From assembly GCA_037176725.1 (NCBI GenBank), contig JAZBRS010000014.1:71034501-71098500 (forward strand): 64,000 nt of DNA. Direction: 5' to 3'. Position numbers and translations under genes: made by a program. The notes below the pieces were generated by a model, which was not told where the DNA came from, searched no databases, and saw only the letters and a program-made list of their open reading frames with translations. Shown piece by piece: positions 45,020 to 56,110 of the stretch. Numbering within the stretch: the first letter of the stretch is position 1; every line of letters begins with the position of its first letter. The DNA comes from Posidonia oceanica. Its lineage: Eukaryota; Streptophyta; Magnoliopsida; Alismatales; Posidoniaceae.

Positions 45020-45310
45020 AAAACAACGGCAAAACCATGCAATGCAGGCGACATGCAAGAGAAAACGGCGTAAAACACGCAAAACGAGGCAAGAAACAAG
45101 AACGGCACGCGAAACGGCGCAAAAGGACAAGATCGATACGCAAAACGAGCGAGAAAGTAAGGCGGCACGCAAATCGGTGCAAAAGACGATGACAGGCACG
45201 CAAAACTGTGCCAAAAACAGGGCAAGCGCGCAAAACGGCCCGAAAGACAAAGCAGGCACGCAAAACGGTGCCAAAACGAGAGCGGGCTCGCGAAACGGTG
45301 CCAAAAGCAG
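45020..45310 (-). repeat. CACGCAAAACGGTGCC repeat in B LTR
   Basis: About eight degenerate units of 34-37 bp with core CACGCAAAACGG. A has the reverse-complement equivalent as TTTGCATCGTTTTTCGTGC at 21640-21800. Confidence 0.7.
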
Positions 45311-45949
45311 TGAGATAAAAACCTCGGAAAAGCCGTGCGAATGCAAATGCAAGGAAAAGATTAGAAGCAATAAAAGGAGAAGTAGAACAACGCATGTGTG
45401 AGAACAGGCCTGTCCGGGGCCACACAGAGTAGGTGTGAAGACCTACAAAGGGGAGGGTGAGCAAACGGAGGGATTACCACTCCTTTGTGACCGTTTCCCA
45501 CTAAACCATTCCATGATCTGTCTCGCACGCTGCCCAAAGCTCGCGATGCGATCGGATCGTGGAAAAGGGGGAAGAAAGTCACATTAAGTGGTAAATCCAG
45601 GGAAAACTCAACACAAAACACATGGGGAAACGCGAAACAGGGATCTAAGTTGCCAAGCAGAAAGGGGAGGTCCTATTCTACATGCTCAAAGAGACAGAAA
45701 TCGAAAACGAGGAAAACTATGCAAATGGCATGCAAATGAATGCAATGCAGGGGTTCAGGAGGACATACCTGGAAATCCGGGAGCTTGATCTGAGATCTGT
45801 CTAGTCCATGCTGAAGAGCGCTTCGCTGCGGTCGCCTGGGCAGCTTACTTGAGAAGATCCAACGGCCGGATTGGAAGATATCGCAGCTTCAAGGCAGAAA
45901 GGCCAGAACAGGGGAGAAGAACAGATCTAGGTGTTCAGGAGGTCCTAGG

Positions 45950-46900
45950 GGTGTGCAAAAGGTCCTCCCAAGTGAAGGGGAGCTAAAGGTGCTTAGCGTG
46001 TGCAAAAGGATGCTAAAATGCAAGACTAAATGGATGCAGGATGCATGCACAAGCAAGAAGAGACAAGGGGAAAAACTTGGAAAAGACAGGAGTTCAAAAG
46101 CATTTTTGAAAAAGAAAAGGGGCTAAATGCAAGTTTTCACAAAGGATAGGGTCCACAGAGGAGGGTTTTGAAAACAGGAGAGGGCAGGGCTTTATTTTGC
46201 AAAAGACTGGGCTCAGAAAGCTATTTTGAAAAGAGGGCATGCATTAGAAGAGGTTTTGAAAACAAAAGAAGTCAAAGTGCAATTTTGGAAAAAACTGGGG
46301 TCTAAAGTGCAAATTTTCCAGAAAACTGGGTTCTGGGGAGTCCGGGAATGCAAGTGGAGGGTCTACATGCAATTTTGTAAACATAGGAACTAAAATGCAA
46401 CTTCAGGGGCAAAACAGTCTTTTTACATGATTTTTAAAGGATGCAAGGACCTATGTGTGATTTTTGAATCATGCAGGGGTCAAATATGCAATTTTATATG
46501 TAAAACATGCTCTGAAATCAAAAGACAGGACTGATGTGCAATTTTTGGAAAAAACAGGGGCCAAAATGCAATGCAATAAGCAAAAATGCATGCAGGATGG
46601 TTACTGTCCATTTAAAATGGACCTAAATGCAAAAATGCAAAACCAGGAGGCAAAACATGCAATGCAATATGCAAAAATAAAAAATAAAACCTAAGTTTCT
46701 ACAGTGTATGGACCTAAATGCAAAATCAGAAACATGCAGGGGACCAAAATGCAATGCAATATGGCAAAATACATGCAAATAAATGATCTGATTTAAAACA
46801 GGATCCAAGTGCAAAAATTGAAAACAAAGGGGCTGAAGCATAGAATTTTATAACTAAACAGCACAGTAAAAGGACTGAAAAGAAAATACTGAAAAACACA
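45950..46900 (-). repeat. AAAATGCAA degenerate repeat in B LTR
   Basis: Irregular repetition of GGGGCCAAAATGCAATGCA and GGAAAAAACAGGGG phrases every 40-70 bp. No gene seen. Confidence 0.6.
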
Positions 46901-49900
46901 GATATTCAGAGCAATTTAGCATGGTTTTAAATTAAAAACAAAGCAAATTAAATGGCATAAGGACTGAAATGCAAAAGTGAAAGAACTTAGGCTAAGCATG
47001 CAATATTCACACAAAAACCATATAACTGAGAAAATAAAAGCACAGTGATCGTCGGCGGAGGTGAGTACTGTAGCAGTAAGCTTCCAGACCTCACCACCGC
47101 CGGCACAGGGGGGCTGCGGAGGCGCAGGAGGGCGGAGGCGGCTGCTGACGTCCGTACGGAGCTCCAGGGATCATCGGGACGGCGTTCCGCTGGCTGGGGC
47201 GTCGTGGAGATCGGAGAACGGCGCCGGAGAAGAGGAACTGACCGGTGTGTCGAGGACGGAGCAGGAGGGCCGGAGAATTGGTTCTGGTCGGCGGAAAAGC
47301 ATCAGGGGGAAGAGAGAGAGAGCGGGGGAGATTAGTGATTACCTGTCGTTGTGTCTGGAGCGCGCTCCCGACCTCGGCAGTGTCGGAGCTGGCCGGCGAT
47401 GGCTGTCTGGTTGCAGCGGCGACTGTCGGGCGCTCGCGGAGGTTGGGGCTGGCTCAGAGCGAGCTTCCGGTGCTTCCCAAACGTCCGGACGCGAGCTTCG
47501 AAGCTCGGACAGTGATTCGGCACTTTTTGGGTTCAGCAAAGTGACTGGAGGTGGGGGGAGGGTGTTGCTGCTCGTCGGACCTGGTGGAGCCTTCCGGGAG
47601 GTAGCTGGAGGTCCGGAGAGTGATGCTGGATGATCAGGTTAGGTTTCTGGAGAGTGTGGAGGGAGTTTGCAGGTTGGGTCGGTTTCTAGTCAGAAGGAGG
47701 CTTAGGTGTTTGTTGTGGAGTTCGGAAGCTGTGGTGGATGGTTGGGTTCGAGGTCGGAGGCTCTGGAAAGGTGGTGGTTCAGGGATTGTTTGGGTGGATT
47801 TTGGGAGAAGGCTGTAGGCTGAAGTGGAGGGAATTGCTGAAGGAGGAGTGTTGGGTTGCAATGGTGATTAGGTGGAGTTTCAGGACGGTTTTAGGTGGTG
47901 GAAAGGCAGTGGGATGGTGGAAGCAGGTGGCTGGTTGTTGGGTGAGATTGGGGGGACAACTGGGAGAAGTTTGAAGGCTCGCAGTGGTGTCGGATTGCTG
48001 GAATGGGAAGAGGGAAGTTTGCTGCGGATTTTAGCAGAGGAAGGGAAGGGAATTGCTGAAGAGAGGCTGGAGAATTGGAGGCTCTCTCCGGGATGCAGAG
48101 GGGGACACTCAGACCACTCTCTCTGGCCACTCTTTCTTCTGGAAATTGGAGGGTGAAGAGGAGGAAGAAGGGAGATCACTCAGGTGGAGGAAGTTGGCTC
48201 TCTCAGGTTGCTACTGCTCTAGCTGATGGTCTGCTAGTGCCTCTCTGATTGCTCACACGGATTGCCAACTGAAGAAGATGCTCTGAAGGAATGAATGGAA
48301 GCTTATATGGGGGAGACCGGCTGCTGGCGCGCTGCTGATTTTTGAACTCCACCGGCGGCACTGCAGCGGAAGGGATGGCGAGGCGACCGGCATTCAATGC
48401 CTCTTGGGAACGGTGCTGAGATAGAGGAGAAGCGGTGAGCTGCTGGGTGATTGGACGGAGGCTCAAATTTCAAATGGAGGAGGGAAGACTGTCGCAGCAA
48501 GCTTGCGGGAGGAAAAACCGGTGGAAAACACAGAAGGTTGAGGAAGAAGAAGGAAGAAGGAGGTCGGACTGTGGGCCGAAGGAAAAAGAAATAAAAGAAA
48601 AAAAAAGGAAAACGGGCTGGATTGGGCCCAGTAAGGAAAGGAAAGAAAGAAAAAGAGAAGTAAGAAAGAAGAGAGGGTAGAATGGGGAAATAAAATTAGT
48701 AAAAAGGAACTAAAAATAAATAAAAATACTAGAAAGGTTGTGATGTGAATTAGGGTTTTAATTAATTTTTTTAATGGCCATTTTGGATTGATTAGTGTGT
48801 TTTGGGCTTGATTAGGGTTTTAAGGTTTTGGTTTTGCTTTTAATTAGTTTTCACTTGATTAAATGTTTGTTAAACCTTTTTTAAAATTGTTTTAAAAATT
48901 GTGTTTCCCTTGTTGGACACTTAGGATATTGATTAGGATTTTTTAGGATTTATTTTCGTATTAACCAGGGTTGTTTTCAGGTTTTTAAGTTTTGGTCTTC
49001 TTAGGGTTTTTTCTTTCTTAAGTCTTTTAAATTATGCTTTGATTTTTATTTGTTGATTTTTCTTGAAGTTTTTAGTTAGATTTTTCTGGTTTGATGGGGT
49101 GTTTTTAAGTCTTTTAAATGTGTTTTTCTTTTCCTTTTAATTAAGTTTTTTAATTTGTTTTTTCTTAGGTTTGTTAGGTTAAGTCTTTTGCTTCTTTAAT
49201 TACTTGTTTTAATGTTTGTTTTTTTATTCTTCTTTTTAAGGTTTGTTTTTTTTTAAATCTTCTGATGGGGTTTTTACCTTTGGTGGGTTTTGATTCCATT
49301 TTAGTTCTTTTCTTGATTTTTCAGTGTTTTCTTTTGATTTGTTTTGCATTTTTTAGCTTACATGCTTGGTTTTCCTTTTAGCTTGATTTAGTTAAGTTTA
49401 GGTTTTTAATTGCTTGTTTAATGTTTTTTCATTGTTTTTCTTAGGATTCTAATTTGTTTCTTTCATGTTTTGGGGTTTTACAGATTTTTAGGGGTTTTTA
49501 TGGATTTTTGCAAAAGAGAGAAAAGGAAAAAGGAAGGAGGAAAGAAATGGAAAAAAGAGGGAGATAAAAGGAAAAGAGATAGGTTGGAGGAAAATGATTT
49601 CTAAAATTCAGAAAAAATGCTAAAAATAAAGTAAAAATAGGGATAAGATAGAGGAAGGACAGAAGCACAGAGGGGGCCCACAACTAGACCACAGAAAGGG
49701 TAAGAAGGGGATGAAAAGAGAGATGATAATCAGGAGAGAGAGAGGAGAGAGAAAATGATAATCCCGGAGAGAGAAAAGGATAATTTGAGTGAATGGAGGT
49801 CTTAAAGGTCTTGGATTGGGATGAAAGTTGGTGAGTAGGTAGTCTAGGATTTGAGGCGCTAGGTCTGAGGTTTTGGTTTGATTTCAAGAAGGCTTTAGAG

Positions 49901-50192
49901 GGGTTTCAAGGTGTAGAAAAAGGGTAGTTTCACCTAGGTTTTCTAGGGTTTTTGGGAACGGTCTAGGTTTGAGATTTTCTAAGTGTTCGGGCAAGTTTGC
50001 TAAGTGGGTATTGGTGGGTTTTCCTATGGATTTTGGTCAGGTTTTGAGCTTGGGAAGAGGAGTAAAGGCTTAGGTCAAGTTTGCTTTGTTTTGAAGGGTA
50101 AAGAAGAGGGTTAGGGTTTGGTTTGGGTTTGAGTCCAGCAATCACTAGGAGGGCTCCAAGTGGTCCAAGCCTGCCAAGATGGGGTGTCAACA

Positions 50193-50205
50193 GATGCCCC
50201 TCCCT
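50193..50205 (-). promoter_or_regulatory. B polypurine tract
   Basis: AGGGAGGGGCATC on the - strand, directly before the LTR start TGTTGACACC. It lies between the two arms of an inverted repeat (50177-50188 with 50249-50260, and 50202-50210 with 50233-50241). Confidence 0.85.
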
Positions 50206-50744
50206 GAGCAAGGTCAAGCGGAGCGAGGCCGCTGCTCAGGGTTGACAAGACACCCCATCTGACCGGCGGGAGCAGCGATTTGCTATGGGCGTGAGCTACT
50301 TATTCGGCGGATGCACCGAAGATCGTAGCCCGTTGCCGCAATGCAAAATGCAGGGTGCAGATGGATGATGCTAAGTGTGCAATGCATGCTGATGCAAATG
50401 CAATGCAAGAGTTAGTACAAAAGTTAGCCAAATAAAGGAAAATGCTGATGCTGTGCAAGTGACGTCGATGATACTAAAGTAGTATGCAGTGCTAGCTGAG
50501 AAGATGCAGAGATGATGCAAGAGAAAATGCTAAAAGGGCGCGATGTGGCGCAAGGATCTGGCAGGAAGGCCGGACTCATTCGACAAAGCAAAGAAACACA
50601 GGGTGCAGCTCATCCCCGCCTGGGGAGCAAGCTAGCAGAAGAGAAAAGAGGGGTGCGAGGGGAGAGAGGCCAACTCTCGTATCGCAAAAAAGGAGGTGCA
50701 TGACTTTGCCTTCCTGGGGCAAGGCCACGCCAAAAAGGGTGATA
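50206..50744 (-). mobile_element. B LTR-proximal spacer
   Basis: Matches the last 400 bp of the A internal region in order: inverted-repeat arm, CCGGCGGGAGCAGCGATTTG block (50262-50281), then TGCAATGCA-rich DNA. No gene seen. Confidence 0.6.
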
Positions 50745-51645
50745 AGGTGACAGGCTTATCGTCCGGATAGTTTACGGTCCTATCAACCGGGAGTGATAGT
50801 TTAGGTTATCAGCCTGGAGCGATAGTTTAGGTTATCAGCCTGGAGCGATAGTTTAGGTTATCAGCCTAGAGCGATAGTTTAGGTTATCAGCCTAGAGCGA
50901 TAGTTTAGGTTATCAGCCTAGAGCAGTTGTGAATGATAGTTACTGGATATCAGCCGTATAACATGGTTGTGTGGGATAGTTTACAGTCCTATCAACTGGT
51001 GGATAGTTTACAGACCTATCAACTGGCGGATAGTTTACAGACCATGAGTGATAGTTACTGGGTATCAGCCGTATAACGCAAATGCCGGATAGTTTACAGT
51101 CCTATCAACTGGAGCGATAGTTTACAGACCTATCAACTGGCGGATAGTTTACAGACCTATCAACTGGCGGATAGTTTACAGTCCTATCAACTGGGAATGG
51201 CATTGCGAGGGACAGTTACTAGGTGTCAGCCGTATAACATGATTGCACGTGATAGTTTAGGATATCAGCCTAGCGATAGTTTACAGTCTTATCAACTGGA
51301 ACGATAGTTTACAGTCCTATCAACTGGCGGATAGTTTACACGCCTATCAACTGGAACGCGCAATGATGAGGGATAGTTACTGGATATCAGCCGTATAATG
51401 CAATTGCTGGTGATAGTTTAGGATATCAGCCTAGCGATAGTTTACAGTCCTATCAACTGGTGGATAGTTTACAGACCTATCAACTGGCGGATAGTTTACA
51501 GACCTATTAACTGGAAACCGCAATTGCAAAGGACAGTTACTGGATGTTAGCCGTATAACACAACTGTGGGCCAACCATGGATCGGCCCAGATGATAGTTT
51601 AGGTTATCAGCCTGAGAGTGCTTGATTGTTTGATAGTTTAGGATA
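50745..51645 (-). repeat. GATAG hairpin array in B
   Basis: About 30 short units. On the - strand type 1 is GGCTGATAACCTAAACTATC and type 2 is GATAG, loop GACTGTAAA, CTATC (for example 50766-50784). Units are homogenised in blocks and interrupted by GGCTGATATCCAGTAACTAT variants about every 170 bp. These are diverged relatives of the A modules. Confidence 0.85.
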
Positions 51646-51659
51646 TCAGCCTAAGAGTG

Positions 51660-52760
51660 CTGGATTGTTGATAAGAGGGGATGAGATAATGATGAGAGGC
51701 TATTGCTAAAGAGGGGGGAGATCATGATGAGAGTTATTGCTAAAGAGGGGGATGAGGTCATGATGAGAATGATTGCTAAAGAGGAGGATGAGATCATGAT
51801 GAGAGTTATTGCTAAAGAGGGGGATGAGATCATGATGAGAGTTATTGCTAAAGAGGGGGTGAGATCATGATGAGAATGATTGCTAAAGAGGGGGATGAGA
51901 TCATGATGAGAGTTATTGCTAAAGAGGGGGTGAGATCATGATGAGAGGCTATTGCTAAGGAGGGGGGGAGATCATGATGAGAGTTATTGCTAAAGAGGGG
52001 GATGAGGTCATGATGAGAATGATTGCTAAAGAGGGGGATGAGATCATGATGAGAGTTATTGCTAAAGAGGGGGATGAGATCATGATGAGAGTTATTGCTA
52101 AAGAGGGGGGGAGATCATGATGAGAGTTATTGCTAAAGAGGGGGTGAGATCATGATGAGAGCTATTGCTAAAGAGAGGGTGAGATCATGATGAGAGTGAT
52201 TGCTAAAGAGGGGGATGAGATCATGATGAGAGTTATTGCTAAAGAGGGGGATGAGATCATGATGAGAGTGATTGCTAAAGAGGGGGATGAGATCATGATG
52301 AGAGTCATTGCTAAAGAGGGGGATGAGATCATGATGAGAGCTATTGCTAAAGAGGGGGTGAGATCATGATGAGAGCTATTGCTAAAGAGGGGGTGTGATC
52401 ATGATGAGAGTCATTGCTAAAGAGGGGGTGAGATCATGATGAGAGTCATTGCTAAAGAGGGGGATGAGATCATGATGAGAACTATTGCTAAAGAGGGGGT
52501 GAGATCATGATGAGAGCTATTGCTAAAGAGGGGATGAGATCATGATGAGAGTGATTGCTAAAGAGGGGGATGAGATCATGATGAGAGTCATTGCTAAAGA
52601 GGGGGTGAGATCATGATGAAAGTCATTGCTAAAGAGGGGGTGAGATCATGATGAGAGCTATTGCTAAAGAGGGGGATGAGATCATGATGAGAGCTATTGC
52701 TAAAGAGGGGGATGAGAGTTATTGATAAAGAGGGGGTAAGATAATGATGAGAAAGAGGGG
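51660..52760 (-). repeat. 35/36-bp tandem array in B
   Basis: Roughly 30 copies of a unit with core GATCATGATGAGAGTTATTG then CTAAAGAGGGGGATGA. Unit length alternates between 36 and 35 bp according to a GAT/GT difference at the junction. The 36-bp runs stay open in several frames on both strands, giving 12-residue repeats, but this follows from the unit length and I do not call a gene. Confidence 0.9.
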
Positions 52761-52799
52761 GTGAGGTAATGATGAGAAGAAATCATCCTACGACACCAG

Positions 52800-53165
52800 G
52801 AATATCATAGGGGAAAGAGGGGAAGAATGATACCAAGGGGCGATCAAAAGATGCCCCTGGTGTCGGGATGACACCAGGGGTTGGCCAACGCGTCCTTGGC
52901 ATCGAAAGCAGAGGGTGATGACAAGATTGTCGTGCTTGTCAGACGAGTAGTTTGGGGTACCAGCCCGCAGATGATGATCCAGCTGGGGATGATGACCAGC
53001 TGGGGATGATGACAGGTTGACGGACCTATCGCCGAGCAGTTTGGGGTGCCAGCCCGCTGGGGACTCAGCTGGGGATGATCAGCTGAGGAGGATGACAGGT
53101 TGACGGACCTTTCGCCGAGCAGTTTGGGGTGCCAGCCCGCTGGGGACTCAGCTGGGGATGATCAG
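52800..53165 (-). repeat. Hairpin modules next to B PMD ORF
   Basis: Two or three units of about 100 bp. On the - strand: GGCTGGCACCCCAAACTGCT, then GATAGG, loop TCCGTCAA, CCTGTC. This is the form closest to the A modules and links the two elements. Confidence 0.75.
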
Positions 53166-53453
53166 CTGAGGACGCCGAGTGGCGTAGCTTGACGACGCGG
53201 GTCCGCAGAGGTTCCGGACTCCGGATTGGGTGCTGAGGACTTTGCTGCGTTGTGATGGCTGCAAGTCTGGCCAGAGGGCCTGAGATGATGATGATAATGA
53301 ATATGCAATGCATTGAACAGTCTTGAAGTGCAAGCAGATAGCAGAAACAGTTTTTTTTTTTTTTGATAAAGCTTGATGAGTACAATGCCTGTGGCAGGCC
53401 AAAAGATGTACAGCATGACTTGAAAGAAGACCACATGATGGTTGCACAAGAGC

Positions 53454-54656
53454 CTAGTCAGTTCGGGCCTTCTTCGACTGCCTGCAGTCGGGAAATAGGG
53501 GGCCACCTGGTGGGATCTCAGTGATAGGCCAGAGCTCTCGGACTTCAGCTTCATATTCTGGGGTGCATCCCACACCTCTCACAGCTGCAATGTCTGTTGA
53601 TTGGACCCCATGCTGCATCAGACTAGCAAGCTTCTCGGTTGGGGCAGTTGTGCTGAGAGGGTATAGTTGAAGGAGCTCAGGCGCTGTACTGTCAATGAAG
53701 GCGCCCTGCTGGAAGCTGAACTGGCACATGACCCTGATTGGATGGTACTCTACGCCTGCTGTGAAGCCTGGTAGAATGATCAGCCGCGTGTCGCGCGCGC
53801 TGAAGAAGACAGTAAATGACTCGGCTACAGAGGGGACAATACGCCAGGTTACAGCGTCGTCAGTCAGTGCTGATAGCTTCTCGTATTCTTCTTTGACGCT
53901 CTTGTCTGTCTTGGCACGGGCGCTGCTGCAGTAAGCTTCAAAGGCATGCACTTGAGGGCGCAGGAGGTTCACTTCTAAGTGCGCAGTTAGCCAGACTTAT
54001 ATGAGTGCTCCGCAACCGTGGAAGTGGCGGCAGCGATGAGAGATGCGATCCAGCCCGCGATAGGTCTCTGCCAGGACAACTGGTGCCAGGTCTACGTGCT
54101 GGGTCACCACAGCTAATGCAACCTCTGCAACCTCAATGGCCACTGTTAGTCGACCATGAGTAAAGATCAGCTCGCCTAGGAAGCGGATAACAAATCCTCG
54201 GAGCCACAGCTCATCTCCGAGTTCTGCACGCTTGTTCATGATATCATCGAAGTGCGCAAGGCGAAGCATAGGTTCAGGCCCACTGGTGCAGATTAGTTTC
54301 TGTTGGCAGGTTCGAGTAGGGAGCCCTGTTAGCTGGCTCAGGACCTTGAGATATCCATCTCGCCTCATGAAAACAGGCGGCCCCAGGATCTTGGAAAAGC
54401 CGCAGATCCGACGCACCTCTTCCAGTGTAGGTGTCAGCTCAGTTTTGCCAAAGCGAAAGACATGGTGCGCCGGTTTCCAGAATCTTGCGGCGGCACACAG
54501 AAGGTGACGGCTGACTTCCACATCAGCAGCCTTCAGCAGTTTAGTTGGGACCCCCCAGAGGTGCAGCTTCTCACAGTCTTCTTGAGTAAGCCTGCCGATC
54601 CATTCTCGCAGGGTTTCCAAGCAGTGTGTGGGAGTCAGCAGAGTTGGGAAGCCCAT
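53454..54656 (-). pseudogene. B accessory ORF, plant-mobile-domain-like (sense)
   Basis: One frame of 401 codons on the gene strand, interrupted only by TAA at 53997-53999 (GALI then VWLTAHLE; a CAA or CAG codon is the likely ancestor). Residues 45-85 carry the PMD signature: ARFWKPAHHVFRFG, then TPTLEEVRRICGF. The second half is acidic/aromatic without further known motifs. It is intronless, unlike PMD-1 and PMD-2. A possible splice acceptor (GATAGCAG) lies just upstream near 54709, so expression could be from a spliced element RNA; this is inference. Similar ORFs (DUF7745/PMD type) accompany Tat elements in other plants. Its role is unknown. Confidence 0.7.
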
Positions 54657-54709
54657 TGCACTGGTTGCAGAAGACAGGCTGATAGTTGCGAAGCTTGAAG
54701 GTACCTGCT

Positions 54710-56110
54710 ATCAATAAACAGTCAGATCTCGCAGGTATGTGATCATTGACAACAAACAGAAGCTGAGACTGAAAATGTAGTTTCATATGCATCATAGCAG
54801 TCAATAACAGAACATAGCAATTGAGCACAAATAAGCAAGGGGATTCTGCAGCAGTCTTGCGGACACGGGGGCGAGGGTTGGCAGGAGATCTGGACCAGCG
54901 CAGCTCGAGTGTCGTCGATGCGCCCTGCTGGGGAGAAGTACTGTCTCAAGGCCGAAGCGCGTTGCAGAGCGGGAGAAATTGATAGGAAAGGAATGATAGA
55001 AGAAGATGCATGTATGCATGATGCAGGTGATATGCTTATGAAGATGAGTAGCATGCTTGGATGGATGAGTATGCTTGGATGCCCTCAGCATACGGAGTGC
55101 TTTGGTGCCTGCTGCAAAGGAAGGGAGTGGTCCCTGACTCACTGGGCCCTACTCAGACTCTTGGCTTGCTGGTGGCGCTCCGGAACAGGTGTTGGCATTG
55201 TACAGGTGGTGGTGTGGTGAGGACAGGCTATTGGCCAAACTCTCAGGACCTACACCTATTCTTTCAGCTCTCTTTTTTTTTGATTTCTCCCTCATAGGTA
55301 TGCAGTCTTTCTCTGCCCCTAGCCAGGAGAGGGTGAGTGTTCGCTCTTGAAGGGATGTGGTAGATTCTTTTAAGCTCGACATGTTGGGGATCTCTAGTGA
55401 AGCATGGGGGATAATGGTGCCTGTGTTTTTCGGGCTACATTTTCCTTTTTCTTCTTCTCTTTTTTTTGTTTTGTTTTTTTTTTTTTTTTGCTTTGCTTGC
55501 TTTTTCCCCCTTTTTTTTGGGTTTTTGTGCTATCACTCTTTTTTTTTGCTTGTTGTTTTGCTTTTCTCTCTTTTTTTTTCAGGCTTTTGCTATCCCCATT
55601 TTGGTGGCAAAAGGAGGGTGTTTGAAATGTAATGGATCTAGGCTTTGGGTCTGCTGTGTGATGGGTAGAAGGAGCAGGGTTAGACTGCACACCCCTATCT
55701 CTAGGGCCGGCTTCTGTCTTCGTCTTCTGTTCCTTGGATGTGCCCAAACCTAGATGTCTACTCTCGCTTTTTTCGAAATTCACATCCTAACATTTTTTTT
55801 CTCCCTCAGAGGTGTATGTCCTTACGAGATTAGGCAGTTCGCCTGTCCTCGTTGGTGGTGGCTCCCTCACTAGCTAAGACATCTGAGTAGTGCCAGGTGA
55901 GGTAGGGTGACTCTTTCCAGAGCAGGCAAGCACTTCCGGTTTTCATCACCGGGCCAAAGATACAATGCTTGAGAGGGTGACGATGATGATTTTGGAGAGA
56001 GTTGATGCAAGAGTTGAGAGGATGACGATGATGATTTGAAATAGAGGTTGCAAGAGGTGAGAATGCAAGTGCAAGTGGGGGGAGGGCATCTGCAACGGGG
56101 CTGCTTTCGG
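54710..56110 (-). mobile_element. B spacer between integrase and PMD ORF
   Basis: 1.4 kb without a credible gene. It includes a long A-run-rich stretch on the - strand (55440-55595) and GATGATGATTTGA-type short repeats (55975-56045). Small frames here are not supported. Confidence 0.6.

Larger units (their letters stand above)
44418..50192 (-). mobile_element. B 3' LTR (5775 bp)
   Basis: Read on the - strand it starts TGTTGACACCCC (at 50192) and ends GATTGCTACA (44418), next to a polypurine tract at one side and C1 DNA at the other. Composition is zoned: A-rich/purine-rich on the sense strand (50190-48700), CT-rich leader-like (48520-47040), ATGCAAAA-type repeats (46900-45950), CACGCAAAACGG repeats (45310-45020), then the block conserved with A (44800-44690) and a primer-site-like sequence (44531-44540). 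Open frames in the CT-rich zone overlap on several strands and are not taken as genes. It is much longer than the A LTR and similar in size to the largest Ogre LTRs. Confidence 0.85.

Noticed and set aside
44995..45401. Lys/Arg-rich ORFs in the B LTR
   Set aside because: Produced by the CACGCAAAACGG repeat on the antisense strand; no domain and no matching frame in A.
47045..47633. GC-rich ORFs of the B LTR as a captured host gene
   Set aside because: Several frames are open on both strands, typical of GC-rich DNA; no domain, no splice pattern, and the A LTR has a similarly placed CT-rich zone.
52187..52369. Open frame encoding a 12-residue repeat
   Set aside because: It follows automatically from a 36-bp unit without stops; 35-bp units break it, and no start context or neighbour supports a gene.
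50745..52760. CRISPR-like direct repeats
   Set aside because: Units are head to tail without unique spacers, lie inside a plant retrotransposon and have no cas genes nearby.
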